Shown: positions 30,995 to 39,891, counted from the stretch's first letter. The stretch is DNA of 64,000 bases from an uncultured Collinsella sp. (GCA_900762355.1 CAAFGE010000024.1:40149-104148), one strand, 5' to 3'. Numbers and translations are program-made. Notes: generated by a model not told the origin, from the sequence alone.

Positions 30995-31044
30995 TCGCGC
31001 TGGCTTGTCCCAGTACGATTGAGCTCATTTCTTTGGAGGCCGAT

Positions 31045-31707
31045 ATGTCCGAAAAGAGTGCCCTGTTCATGGCGCGCACGACGCGCTTCCACGAGTTTGC
31101 CCGCAGCCTGACGACCACCCTGGGTGTCGAGGTGAGCCTGGCTACCCCCGATTCGCCGACCGCAGCGCACGACTTTGACCTGCTGATCCTCGATTCCGAC
31201 GGCATCCGCAGCGACCGTATCGATCAGATTGCCAAGTGGCTCGACGATCGTGGCGGCGTTCCCATGTTGGTGATCGTCGACGACGAGGCACTCGGCACCC
31301 TGCGCCTGCCGAATCACGCGCATGCCGACTTTGTATGCCCCACGGCGACGCCCAACGAGCTCAAGGCTCGTGCGCAGCGCCTGATGGGCGAGGAGGAGAC
31401 TGTCACCGCCGATGACGTGCTCAACATCGATAACCTCGAGATCAACCTGGCCACCTACCAGGTGACGCTCGACGATGAACCCATCGATCTGACGCTGATG
31501 GAGTACTCGCTGCTGAGCTTTTTGGCGACGCATCCCAACCGCGCCTACAGCCGCGAGGTGCTGCTGCACCGCGTGTGGGGCTTCGAGTACTGCGGCGGCA
31601 CGCGTACCGTTGACGTGCACATCCGTCGCATCCGCTCCAAGGTGGGTCCGCAGATCGCGGCGCACATTACCACCGTCCGCGGCGTGGGCTACCTGTTTAA
31701 GGACTAG
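31045..31707 (+). CDS. GlnR-like OmpR-family orphan response regulator
   Basis: A 220-residue regulator. The N-terminal receiver-like domain is degenerate: only one candidate phospho-site, Asp50 in LLILDSDG, and no acidic pair near the N-terminus. This is the situation described for actinobacterial GlnR. The winged helix (EPIDLTLMEYSLLSFLATHPNRAYSRE split as LTLMEYSLLSFL and NRAYSREVL) and VWGFEYCGGTRTVDVHIRR strongly resemble GlnR. It should be a nitrogen-status regulator. No histidine kinase is adjacent. ATG 31045 follows TTGGAGG. It is probably co-transcribed with the glutamine-synthetase-like gene, and a GlnR-type box in front of that gene suggests autoregulation. Confidence 0.8.
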   Translation: MSEKSALFMARTTRFHEFARSLTTTLGVEVSLATPDSPTAAHDFDLLILDSDGIRSDRIDQIAKWLDDRGGVPMLVIVDDEALGTLRLPNHAHADFVCPTATPNELKARAQRLMGEEETVTADDVLNIDNLEINLATYQVTLDDEPIDLTLMEYSLLSFLATHPNRAYSREVLLHRVWGFEYCGGTRTVDVHIRRIRSKVGPQIAAHITTVRGVGYLFKD

Positions 31708-31711
31708 ATTT

Positions 31712-31744
31712 CCACCACAAAGGGGACAGGCACCTTTGTGGTGG
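31712..31744. repeat. Palindromic repeat family 2, copy a
   Basis: CCACCACAAAGG pairs with CCTTTGTGGTGG around GGACAGGCA and is followed by TTTT. Four bases after the regulator stop, so it can serve as its terminator. Other copies: 52233, 53797, 54752, 63799. Confidence 0.88.
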
Positions 31745-31862
31745 TTTTACCGCAGGTACGGGTCCCTTTCGGGTTTGCAACAGAACTTAAGCCTTCCTAA
31801 AAGATTGCGTTTTCATACACGTGCGCCCGCATATTGGGGTACAACTCAACGTGAACAATGAT

Positions 31863-31886
31863 GGCCCGCCACATGTTTGGCGGGCC
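31863..31886 (+). terminator. Hairpin just upstream of htrA
   Basis: GGCCCGCC and GGCGGGCC pair around ACATGTTT and are followed by TTTGG, 30 bases before the htrA start. It may be a terminator/attenuator in the htrA leader or a terminator for the preceding unit. Confidence 0.5.
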
Positions 31887-31915
31887 TTTGGTTATTAGAC
31901 GAAAGGATCGCAGCT

Positions 31916-33379
31916 ATGAGCGAGTACGATTCCCAGCGTCCCCAGGACGCGGGCAACGCCGGCGAGACCCAGCAGCAGCCGCGCGTGCAGGTGGAGTCGA
32001 CGCCTGCCGGTGGCAACAACATTCCCTATGTGCAGGCCTACGACACGCAGACCGGCCAGCCCTTGGGCGGCCAGCAGGTCGTGAACAAGCACACGGTGGT
32101 CAAGACCAAGACTAAAAAGCTGCCGATCTTTATTACGGCGCTCGCCGGCTGCGCATGCGGCGCCCTGCTGGTCATCGCGCTTATCATGAGTGGCACGCTC
32201 GATATCGGCGGCGGCAAGAATGCCGTGACGGCGGGTGCTTCGGGATCGTCGACGCAAAAGATCACCATCGACTCCGAGGACACCACGCTGGCCGAGGCCG
32301 TCTCTGCCAAGGCGCTGCCCTCCGTGGTTTCCATTACCGCTACTTCGAGCGGCAGCCAGAGTGGTTCGCTTTCGCAGTCCGCTGACGAGTCGGACAGCTC
32401 GGGTAGCGTCGGCTCGGGCGTTGTGCTCGATACCGAGGGCCATATCCTCACCAACAACCACGTGGTCGATGGTTACGACCAGTACGTGGTGACCATGGAC
32501 GACGGCACCACCTACGAGGCTGAGTTCGTGGGCAACGACGCCTCGAGCGACCTGGCCGTCATCAAGCTCAAGGATGCTGACGCCTCCAAGCTCACGCCGA
32601 TCGAGATTGGTGATTCCTCCAAGCTCAACGTGGGCGAGTGGGTCATGGCGATCGGCTCGCCGTTCGGCAACGAGCAGTCCGTTTCCACGGGCATCGTGTC
32701 GGCGCTCTATCGCTCCACGGCCATGAGCTCTACCAGCGGCAACACCATCTACGCCAACATGATCCAGACCGATGCCGCCATCAACCCGGGCAACTCCGGC
32801 GGCGCGCTCGTCAACGACAATGGTGAGCTGGTGGGCATTAATTCGCTTATCGAGAGCTATTCGGGCTCCAGCTCGGGCGTGGGCTTTGCCATTCCGGTTA
32901 ACTACGCCAAGAACATTGCCGACCAGATCATCGACGGTAAGACGCCGGTGCACCCGTACCTGGGCGCCACGCTTTCGAGCGTCAACGCGCTCAACGCCCG
33001 CACCAACAAGCTGAGCACCGATAGCGGCGCGTATGTGGCGAGCGTCGTTGAGGATGGCCCTGCTGCCAAGGCCGGCATCCAGGAGGGCGATGTCATTACC
33101 AAGCTGGGCGACGACGAGATTACGAGTGCCGATGGCCTGATCATCGCCCTGCGCAGCCACGAGGTGGGCGAGAAGGTCGAGATCACGCTCATGCGCGGCA
33201 AGGAAGAGAAGAAGGTCACCGTCGAGCTGGGCTCCGATGAGGAGCTGCAGAACCAGCAGCAGGATGACAGCGCGACCGACACCGGCAACGGCGGTATTAC
33301 CGACGAGCAGCTGCGCCAGTATCTGGAGGAGCTGTTGGGCCAGCAGGGCCAGGGTCAAGGCTACGGCCAGGGTTACTAG
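31916..33379 (+). CDS. htrA: HtrA/DegP-like membrane-anchored serine protease with PDZ domain
   Basis: A 487-residue trypsin-like protease. The N-terminal 68 residues are cytosolic and Gln/Pro-rich, one membrane helix spans about residues 70-93, and the protease domain has catalytic His182 (LTNNHVVDG), Asp212 (SSDLAVIKL) and Ser294 (NPGNSGGAL). A PDZ domain follows at about 340-440 (YLGATL, AAKAGIQEGDVITKLGDDEI). The C-terminal tail is rich in Gln and Gly (GQQGQGQGYGQGY). It degrades or refolds damaged extracytoplasmic proteins. ATG 31916 has GAAAGGATCG upstream; longer in-frame extensions lack a ribosome binding site. Monocistronic, with a strong terminator. Confidence 0.93.
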   Translation: MSEYDSQRPQDAGNAGETQQQPRVQVESTPAGGNNIPYVQAYDTQTGQPLGGQQVVNKHTVVKTKTKKLPIFITALAGCACGALLVIALIMSGTLDIGGGKNAVTAGASGSSTQKITIDSEDTTLAEAVSAKALPSVVSITATSSGSQSGSLSQSADESDSSGSVGSGVVLDTEGHILTNNHVVDGYDQYVVTMDDGTTYEAEFVGNDASSDLAVIKLKDADASKLTPIEIGDSSKLNVGEWVMAIGSPFGNEQSVSTGIVSALYRSTAMSSTSGNTIYANMIQTDAAINPGNSGGALVNDNGELVGINSLIESYSGSSSGVGFAIPVNYAKNIADQIIDGKTPVHPYLGATLSSVNALNARTNKLSTDSGAYVASVVEDGPAAKAGIQEGDVITKLGDDEITSADGLIIALRSHEVGEKVEITLMRGKEEKKVTVELGSDEELQNQQQDDSATDTGNGGITDEQLRQYLEELLGQQGQGQGYGQGY

Positions 33380-33405
33380 CGAGTCGTATCGCACATATCG
33401 AAGCC

Positions 33406-33444
33406 AGAGGGGCTGTCCCATCAACGTGGGACAGCCCCTCTTTT
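33406..33444 (+). terminator. Rho-independent terminator after htrA
   Basis: AGAGGGGCTGTCCCA pairs with TGGGACAGCCCCTCT around TCAACG, followed by TTTC. Confidence 0.92.
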
Positions 33445-33449
33445 CTTGT

Positions 33450-33481
33450 TGATCCGTTGGGGACGGAGAAAAAGGGATCAC
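33450..33481. repeat. Possible remnant of a GGGGAC-type palindrome
   Basis: TTGATCC and GGGATCA flank a segment with GGGGACGG and a purine run. It resembles the GGGGACAGG core of repeat family 2, but the stem is only about seven bases. The rest of the 259-bp gap before ligA shows nothing recognisable. Confidence 0.3.
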
Positions 33482-33638
33482 TTGGAGCTGACAAGAGGCC
33501 TGGTTTGTAATGGTCTGAACTAACTGTCCACCCCAGTCTGGCGGCTGCCGATTCGGTGCGGTTCGAAAGGGTTATTCGGCCCCATCGTGACCGGTGGTAC
33601 TCTAGTATCCGTTTGAAATCGAGCGAAGGAGTGCCGCT

Positions 33639-35867
33639 ATGAAGCAATCGAGCCTGTTTGGTGACGGTGTGGACATCGATACCGAAACGCCAGCGAGCAC
33701 GGATACCGCTGCACCGGCCGATGCCCGTGCCCAGGCGGCAGCGCGTGCGGCCGAGCTGCGCCACGAGCTCGATTACCACGCCTATCGCTACTACATGCTC
33801 GACGCGCCCGAGATCACGGACGCCGCCTTTGACAAAATGCTCGTTGAGCTGCAGGAAATCGAGGCGACCTACCCCGACCTGGTGACGCCCGACAGCTATA
33901 CCCAGCGCGTGGGCGGCTACGTGAGCGAGCAGTTTACGCCGGTCATGCATATGGCACGCATGTATTCCATGGACGATGCCATGGATCTGGACGAGCTCGA
34001 CGCATGGCTCCAGCGCACCGAGGATGCGCTCGGTGCCGGCAGCGTTACCTATACCTGCGAGCTTAAGATCGACGGTCTGGGCGTGGCACTTACCTACCAA
34101 AACGGCACCTTCGTACGCGCGGCCACACGTGGCGACGGCACCACGGGCGAGGACGTGTCGCTCAACGTCCGCACCATCAAGGACGTGCCCATGCACCTGT
34201 CCGAGCCGGCACTCGCCCACATGGGTGCCGACCGCGAGCGCACCATCGAGGTGCGCGGCGAGGTCTATATGCCCAAGGGCAGCTTTGTTCGTCTGAATGA
34301 AGAGGCCGATGCCGAGGGCCGCGACCCCTTCGCCAACCCACGCAACGCCGCCGCCGGCAGCCTGCGCCAAAAGGACCCCAAGGTCACGGCGCGCCGCGAC
34401 CTCGCTACCTTTATCTACGCCATCGCCGATACCGACCCGCTGCATGTCCACAGCCAGCGCGAGTTTCTCGACTGGCTGCGTAGTGCCGGCTTTAGTGTCA
34501 ATCCCAACGTGGCACGCTGCGCCACGCCGGCCGAGGTCCACGAGTTCTGCGCCCAGGCCCTCGAGCACCGCGGTGACTTGGATTACGACATCGACGGCGT
34601 GGTCGTAAAGGTCGACAGCTTCCAGCAGCAGCTCGACCTGGGCTTCACCGCCCGCGCACCACGCTGGGCTATTGCCTTTAAGTTCCCACCCGAGGAAAAG
34701 CAGACCGTCCTGCGCGAGATTCGCATCCAGGTGGGCCGCACCGGCGTGCTCACGCCGGTCGCTGAGTTCGACCCGGTGACGGTTGCCGGCTCCACCATCG
34801 CGCGCGCCACGCTGCACAACATCGACGAGATTCGTCGCAAAAACGTGCGCGAGGGCGACACTATCATCGTGCACAAGGCAGGCGATGTAATCCCCGAGGT
34901 CGTGGGCCCGGTGCTCGATAAGCGTCCGGCCGATTCGGTCGACTGGCGTATGCCCGAGGTCTGCCCCGTGTGCGGCAGCCCCGTGGTCCACGAGGATGGC
35001 GAGGTTGCCTACCGCTGTGTGTCCATCGACTGCCCCGCACAGCTCAAGGAGCGCTTGCTCCACTGGGTGAGCCGCGGCTGCATGGACGTCGATGGCCTGG
35101 GCGACGAGATCGTCGACAAGATGATCGCCGCCGGCCTGATCCACGACGTCGCGGACTTCTACCAGCTCACGGTTGATGACATCGCCGGACTGGACACGGG
35201 GCGCACCTATGCCAGCTCCAACAGCAAAAAGGGCGTCAAGAAGGGTGACCCCATTCCGGTAGGCCTCAAGACGGCCGAGAAAATCATCGCCGAGCTCAAC
35301 AAGTCCAAGAGCCAGCCGCTCGGTCGCGTGCTGTTTGCCCTGGGCATCCGCCACGTGGGCAAGAGCGTGGGCGAGGTCATCGCCGAGCGATTCCTGTCGA
35401 TTGACAAGCTCGTCTTGGCGAGCGAAGAGGACATCGCCGAGTGCGAGGGCATCGGTCCTAAGATTGCGGCGAGCGTCAAGCAGTTCCTGGCCGTGCCCGA
35501 GAACCTTGCCGTGCTGGAGCGCCTGCGCCAGGCGGGCCTGTCGCTCGAGGTCGATTTGAGCGCCGCGCACGCGCAAGCCGCAGCCGACGCTGGCGTGGCA
35601 GGCGAGCTCGCCGACGCACAGCCGCTTGCGGGTCTGACCTTCGTGCTGACCGGTACGCTCGTCAACCGCACGCGCGATGAGGCGGGCGCGGCGCTCAAGG
35701 TGCTCGGCGCCAAGGTTTCGGGCAGTGTGTCGAAGAAGACGAGCTATCTGGTCGCCGGCCCCAAGGCAGGCTCCAAGCTCACCAAGGCCGAGCAGCTGGG
35801 TGTGCCCGTGTTGGATGAGGCGGTACTTGAGCAGATTTTGGCGACGGGTAGGGTCCCGGAGGCATAA
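33639..35867 (+). CDS. ligA: NAD-dependent DNA ligase LigA
   Basis: A 742-residue bacterial DNA ligase that seals nicks using NAD+. Domains in order: Ia/adenylation with the active-site Lys in CELKIDGLG (about residue 145), RGDGTTGEDV, the OB fold with VGRTGVLTPVAEF, a four-Cys zinc finger (CPVCGSPV...CVSIDCPAQ), helix-hairpin-helix repeats (LGIRHVGKSVGE, IAECEGIGPKIA) and a C-terminal BRCT domain (LTFVLTGTLVNRTRDEA). It has a roughly 30-residue N-terminal extension relative to many LigA proteins. ATG 33639 has AAGGAG upstream. Essential replication and repair enzyme; a single-gene unit. Confidence 0.97.
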   Translation: MKQSSLFGDGVDIDTETPASTDTAAPADARAQAAARAAELRHELDYHAYRYYMLDAPEITDAAFDKMLVELQEIEATYPDLVTPDSYTQRVGGYVSEQFTPVMHMARMYSMDDAMDLDELDAWLQRTEDALGAGSVTYTCELKIDGLGVALTYQNGTFVRAATRGDGTTGEDVSLNVRTIKDVPMHLSEPALAHMGADRERTIEVRGEVYMPKGSFVRLNEEADAEGRDPFANPRNAAAGSLRQKDPKVTARRDLATFIYAIADTDPLHVHSQREFLDWLRSAGFSVNPNVARCATPAEVHEFCAQALEHRGDLDYDIDGVVVKVDSFQQQLDLGFTARAPRWAIAFKFPPEEKQTVLREIRIQVGRTGVLTPVAEFDPVTVAGSTIARATLHNIDEIRRKNVREGDTIIVHKAGDVIPEVVGPVLDKRPADSVDWRMPEVCPVCGSPVVHEDGEVAYRCVSIDCPAQLKERLLHWVSRGCMDVDGLGDEIVDKMIAAGLIHDVADFYQLTVDDIAGLDTGRTYASSNSKKGVKKGDPIPVGLKTAEKIIAELNKSKSQPLGRVLFALGIRHVGKSVGEVIAERFLSIDKLVLASEEDIAECEGIGPKIAASVKQFLAVPENLAVLERLRQAGLSLEVDLSAAHAQAAADAGVAGELADAQPLAGLTFVLTGTLVNRTRDEAGAALKVLGAKVSGSVSKKTSYLVAGPKAGSKLTKAEQLGVPVLDEAVLEQILATGRVPEA

Positions 35868-35874
35868 TGATTTG

Positions 35875-35906
35875 TTGAGGAACTGCGCAGAGGCTCAGTT
35901 CCTCAA
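35875..35906. terminator. Hairpin between ligA and the convergent lipoprotein gene
   Basis: TTGAGGAACTG and CAGTTCCTCAA pair around CGCAGAGGCT. No T-tract follows on the plus strand, but it is placed between convergent genes. Its end overlaps the stop codon of the minus-strand gene. Confidence 0.6.
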
Positions 35907-36289
35907 CATCTCCTTATAGTGTTTGCCTGTTCAATTTCGATATCGTTTCCCTCGTATGATCCAGATGCGTCTACCGACTCAAAGCGTGAGTAGGAAACTC
36001 TTGTCCCAACTTTGATTTGGGAAAGCTTGTCTTTGATTCGGCCAGATGAGGGGAATGTAATCCGGGTTTGCTTTCCAGCGTCGGTGTAGCGGGGACTGTT
36101 GTCTGTTTGGATTACGAGTTCCGTTCCCTCAATAGAATGAACGCTGCCGGCTCCAAAGACAAGGTAATCATCTCCTCCGCTATAGCGGGCTCTATCTGTG
36201 CATGAAGAAACGGATGCAAACATAGCGAAAATCACCAATATCGTAACCAGGGCAAAGGCCGTGGTGCCATAGCATTTTGATGGTGCCAT
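35903..36289 (-). CDS. Small hypothetical lipoprotein
   Basis: A 128-residue protein with a hydrophobic N-terminal segment (FALVTILVIFAMFASVSSC) ending in a plausible lipobox Cys near residue 30. The mature part is polar and beta-rich in appearance (VHSIEGTELVIQTD, VGTRVSYSRFESVD), without a recognised domain. ATG 36289 lies five bases after the stop of the upstream peptidase gene, so the two are co-transcribed; TTG 36301 is an alternative start overlapping that stop. Base composition is lower in GC than the surrounding genes, as for its neighbour, which suggests joint acquisition. Function unknown. Confidence 0.6.
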   Translation of the reverse strand: MAPSKCYGTTAFALVTILVIFAMFASVSSCTDRARYSGGDDYLVFGAGSVHSIEGTELVIQTDNSPRYTDAGKQTRITFPSSGRIKDKLSQIKVGTRVSYSRFESVDASGSYEGNDIEIEQANTIRRC

Positions 36290-36294
36290 CCGGT

Positions 36295-37467
36295 CTACCA
36301 AAAGACTGTTCCGTTCAATTTGACCATATTAGGCGTTGCATAGTTAATCGCTCGGGGATAAGTGTTCCATCCGTCGAATACTTCGAGCCACTGCAGTTCG
36401 ATGCCAGAGCTTCCATTATGCCCAGTAAAATAGCCAGTTACCGTGACCGTATGACCTGATAGCTCGACGGATCCTTCACTGTTCCGGCTGTTGATCCACA
36501 TATGATACAAGCCGATATTCCCTTGATCGATAGTTGCTCTGTACTGAGCGAATTGAGGCTGATAACCGAAAAATTGAGTATTAAGTGCTCTACCCTTTTG
36601 AGCGGCAAGACTTTTAAACGGAACAATTCCATCTGGGATGATCGTGCTTCCGTACTCGACGCCCTGATCATTGGTCTTATACGTTGTTGTGCCAGTGACG
36701 TTCCATATTTCTTTATAATAATCGGGATTAAATTGATTAGCGTTTGAACTGGTGAGACCGTAATGCATTGATACAGCGTACAAGGCAGAAACGACGCATG
36801 CATACTTATTAGTGCGGGCTTCAACTAATGATTCCGAGACTCCTCGGAACGGTATTCCGTTTAAATCGTCTATTTGGAAATGCAACATCAAGTCATCTTC
36901 ATTGATAATGACTGCATCCCATGAAGTTGGGTTATTGCTTTGAGGTGCTATACCCTTTTTGGTGACAATCGGGACAGACCGTATATTGTTATAGTTGGTT
37001 ACACAGTCTCTAGTTCCTGGCACCAAAGTTCCATATTCAATATCGTTGTACGAAATTAGTACGGTTGGGTTTGTGGCCTGTTGGCCGGAATAAGTTGAAA
37101 TGGCGTTTGATAGAGAAGCTGAAATCGGAAGAATGGTATCGCCGAGGGTTATCTCCTTCAGAAGCCCAGGATATGATGCGTCAAGTATTAAATAACCGTA
37201 AGGGCTTCCTTCCCTTGTGACACTGATTTCATAGCCACAGATAAGGCCGATTTGTTGGCATACGGGAACGATTTGCTCGATCTCTAAGTTCGCGGATCCG
37301 TCGACGATGGGCAACAGGGAAAGCGCGTAGTCTTGTGCTAGGTCTGAAGTAAAAGCGACGGATGAGTTTGAGTCGGCAGCGAATACTCTTGTTGGGCGTG
37401 ACGCGGATAAGCCGATGATCGAGGCTAGGCCGAGAAGAAACGAGCGACGTGATTGAACTCTGGGCAT
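36295..37467 (-). CDS. Secreted papain-fold (C39/staphopain-like) peptidase candidate
   Basis: A 390-residue exported protein. The N-terminus has a Tat-like motif (SRRSFLLG) followed by a hydrophobic stretch and a cleavage-type RVFAADS. The C-terminal part has an apparent papain-type Cys in NKYACVVSALYAVSMHYG (about residue 224) and a His in LSGHTVTVTGYFTG (about 335), with LEVFDGW following. This is the order seen in staphopain, streptopain and C39-like peptidases. The first 200 residues would then be a propeptide. AT-rich codons mark it out from the GC-rich neighbours and suggest horizontal acquisition. GGAGA precedes ATG 37467. The lipoprotein gene follows and might be its inhibitor or anchor; that is speculation. 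Confidence 0.65.
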   Translation of the reverse strand: MPRVQSRRSFLLGLASIIGLSASRPTRVFAADSNSSVAFTSDLAQDYALSLLPIVDGSANLEIEQIVPVCQQIGLICGYEISVTREGSPYGYLILDASYPGLLKEITLGDTILPISASLSNAISTYSGQQATNPTVLISYNDIEYGTLVPGTRDCVTNYNNIRSVPIVTKKGIAPQSNNPTSWDAVIINEDDLMLHFQIDDLNGIPFRGVSESLVEARTNKYACVVSALYAVSMHYGLTSSNANQFNPDYYKEIWNVTGTTTYKTNDQGVEYGSTIIPDGIVPFKSLAAQKGRALNTQFFGYQPQFAQYRATIDQGNIGLYHMWINSRNSEGSVELSGHTVTVTGYFTGHNGSSGIELQWLEVFDGWNTYPRAINYATPNMVKLNGTVFW

Positions 37468-37575
37468 AATGTCTCCTGCCTATGGGGGGCAATATGCTGT
37501 CATTTTATTTGCTACAAAATACAATCTAATTCGGATTAAGGTAAATGGATGGAATTGCTCGATAAATGGTAGTGA

Positions 37576-38415
37576 TTAGCGGACCGGTATCGCGATCCTC
37601 GTCACATACGCTCCCGGGTCGTCGCTGATGATGTCGTCGATGAGGGCGATTTCGCGCGAGGGACCGGCGGGGGACAGGTCGCGCTCGTGCATGTAATCGA
37701 GTAAGCACTCATAGCGCGGGGCCGCCTGACCGTGCGTGCCGCGGAAGCTGACCGTCAGACACCGCGCGGCGGGACGTACTTCGACATCGCCCAGGTAATC
37801 GTCCGTGTCATCCAGCAGCAGAAAGACCTCGCCGTAGCCATCAAAGTCGCCGACGGCAAGGCGTTCGGGCGCGATCCCGACGCCCAAGTTGCCCAGAAAA
37901 ACAAACGTCTCGTGCTGGCCTTTCTGCAGCTGACGAATCTGCCACTCCAGCGCATAGGCGTCGGTAGGGTTGACGCGTTCGCGCAATACGGCGCAACGAA
38001 GCTCGGGCGCATCGATTGCGCAAATAGCATCGAGCTCGGTGTTCAACGCATCGTGCAGCAGCCCAAGTCGGTTATCGATCTTGCGCGACACGCGTTCGAG
38101 CTCGCGGCGCTTGCGCTCGATGAGCTCCTGTTGCTGGGCCAGTTGCCGCTGCATGAGGTCCACATCACGCGTGGTCACAAACTCACGGATTTGTGCCAAC
38201 GGCAAGTCGAGAACACGCAGGTGGCTGATGGTGTTGAGGGTGGAGAGCTGCCGAGATCCGTAGTAGCGGTATCCACTCGCCGAATCGATGTGCGCCGGGT
38301 CCAGCAATCCCATCTGCTCGTAATGGCGCAACGTGCCCACACTCAGGTTGAACAAGCGCGCCACCTCGCCAATGCGGAGCAGGCCCTCGGTATGTTCAGT
38401 TGGCGAGTCGGTCAT
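37576..38415 (-). CDS. MerR family transcriptional regulator with GyrI-like C-terminal part
   Basis: A 279-residue regulator. The N-terminal MerR helix-turn-helix is RIGEVARLFNLSVGTLRHYEQ with SGYRYYGSRQLSTL. A long coiled-coil helix follows (about residues 85-130). The C-terminal part (from about 150) resembles BmrR/TipA/GyrI-type effector-binding domains for small hydrophobic or cationic compounds. It lies 56 bases downstream of the MATE exporter gene on the same strand, so the pair forms a drug-responsive efflux operon in the style of bmrR-bmr. A MerR-type promoter precedes the MATE gene. GAAAGGAG precedes ATG 38415. Confidence 0.85.
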   Translation of the reverse strand: MTDSPTEHTEGLLRIGEVARLFNLSVGTLRHYEQMGLLDPAHIDSASGYRYYGSRQLSTLNTISHLRVLDLPLAQIREFVTTRDVDLMQRQLAQQQELIERKRRELERVSRKIDNRLGLLHDALNTELDAICAIDAPELRCAVLRERVNPTDAYALEWQIRQLQKGQHETFVFLGNLGVGIAPERLAVGDFDGYGEVFLLLDDTDDYLGDVEVRPAARCLTVSFRGTHGQAAPRYECLLDYMHERDLSPAGPSREIALIDDIISDDPGAYVTRIAIPVR

Positions 38416-38471
38416 GGGACCGCTCCTTTCGGTAAAAAGCAGGGGAGAAGTGCCAGGCCTGCGTCGCCTCG

Positions 38472-39818
38472 CTACGCCATCAGCTTGTCAAAAGCTCCGC
38501 GGCGGTTGAGCACGGTAAACGCGACAACACAGATGACTGCCGACAAAATCGACCCGCACGGCGAGGCGATGCCCATGGGAAACAACGTATCGGAATAGGC
38601 GTTCGACAGCAGCCACGCGCCCGGCACGCGAATGAGCGCCACGGCCAGCACGTTGTGCGCAAAGCCGATGTAGCTCTTGCCGTATGCAGCGAAAAAGCCG
38701 CTAAAGCAAATGTGGATGCCGGCAAAAATCGCGTCGAAAATGTAGCTGCGCATATAGCCGGTGCCGGCGGCGACCACCGCGGCGTCCTTGGCAAAAAAGC
38801 CGATAAACGCCGGCGCCACCACCCACATCAGCGCCGTGATCAGGCAGCCATACACTACCGAGATCGTCATGGCATCTTTGAGCACCTGACGTGCACGATC
38901 GCCCTTCCCCGCGCCGGCGTTTTGCGCCGTGAGCGCGCTGACGGTGGCACCCATGGAGCTCGGCACAATGAACAAAAAGCTGATCATCTTTTCGACCAGG
39001 CCCACGGCGGCGGCGTCGACCAGGCCGCGATGGTTGGCGATGACGGTGATAAACATAAACGCCACCTGGATGCAGCCGTCCTGTACTGCCACGGGCACGC
39101 CGATTTTAAGAATGCTGCTGAGCACCTCGGGCTGGGGGCGCAGGTCGCTGCGCTTAACATGGATGTTCGTGCGACGGCTCTTGAGCCACACGAGCGCGAG
39201 GGCAACGCTTGCCGTCTGGGCGGTTACCGTGCCGAGCGCCGCGCCCACGGGGCCGAGCCCCATGTGGCCGATAAACAGAAAATCGAGCGCGATGTTAATG
39301 ATGCATGCCACGCCGATCACGTACATGGGCGAGCGCGAATCGCCCAGGCCGCGAAAGATGGCCGAGAGGATGTTGTATGCGGCGATAAACGGAATGCCGA
39401 CAAAGCAGATACGCAGGTAGGCGGCGGTGCCTTCGACCGCCTCGGGCGGCGTGCCAATGAGCGCCACAACCTGCGGGCATAGTGCAAACAAGATGACGGC
39501 CAGTACCACCGAGACGCCCATAAACAGCGTGATAGTGTTGCCGATGGCGGTCTCGGCGCGGTCGAAGCGGCGCGAGCCCACGGCGTGGCCGACGATGACC
39601 GTCGTTCCCATGGCCAGGCCCACGAGCGTCACGGTAATGATATAGAGCGTCTGCGCGCCATTGCCCACGGCGGTGATGCCGGCGGCGCCGCTAAACTGCC
39701 CCATCATGTACAGGTCGGCCATGCCGTAGAGCATCTGCAAAAAGTACGAGAGCATATAAGGCAGGGCAAAGACCGCGATGGTCTTAAGGACATTGCCGCG
39801 TGTGAGGTCGTGTTCCAT
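38472..39818 (-). CDS. MATE family efflux transporter
   Basis: A 448-residue membrane protein with the 12-helix MATE layout. Family segments include LPYMLSYFLQMLYGMADLYMMG at the N-terminus (helix 1), AVGNGAQTLYIITV, GTTVIVGHAVGSRR and, in the second half, IGVPVAVQDGCIQVAFMFI and ALTAQNAGAGKGDRA. MATE proteins export cationic drugs or metabolites using Na+ or H+ gradients. The upstream promoter carries a MerR-type palindrome in a 19-bp spacer, and the MerR gene is downstream in the same operon. The exported compound is not predictable. Confidence 0.9.
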   Translation of the reverse strand: MEHDLTRGNVLKTIAVFALPYMLSYFLQMLYGMADLYMMGQFSGAAGITAVGNGAQTLYIITVTLVGLAMGTTVIVGHAVGSRRFDRAETAIGNTITLFMGVSVVLAVILFALCPQVVALIGTPPEAVEGTAAYLRICFVGIPFIAAYNILSAIFRGLGDSRSPMYVIGVACIINIALDFLFIGHMGLGPVGAALGTVTAQTASVALALVWLKSRRTNIHVKRSDLRPQPEVLSSILKIGVPVAVQDGCIQVAFMFITVIANHRGLVDAAAVGLVEKMISFLFIVPSSMGATVSALTAQNAGAGKGDRARQVLKDAMTISVVYGCLITALMWVVAPAFIGFFAKDAAVVAAGTGYMRSYIFDAIFAGIHICFSGFFAAYGKSYIGFAHNVLAVALIRVPGAWLLSNAYSDTLFPMGIASPCGSILSAVICVVAFTVLNRRGAFDKLMA

Positions 39819-39860
39819 GGGCAGGGTACTTTCTGGCTTGGTTCGTTTAGGTACCAGTGT

Positions 39861-39891
39861 AGTGAAAACCCTACAACGATTGTAGAGTCAA
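39861..39891 (-). promoter_or_regulatory. MerR-type promoter of the MATE-MerR operon
   Basis: On the minus strand TTGACT (39891-39886) is a -35 box and TTCACT (39866-39861) a -10 box, separated by 19 bp that contain the palindrome CTACAATCGTTGTAG. An overlong spacer with a centred palindrome is the signature of promoters that MerR proteins activate by DNA distortion. Confidence 0.7.

Noticed and set aside
31745..31762. Additional family-4 core (ACCGCAGGTACGG) after the GlnR-like gene
   Set aside because: Only nine or ten bases match the inverse of the core and there are no pairing arms around it.
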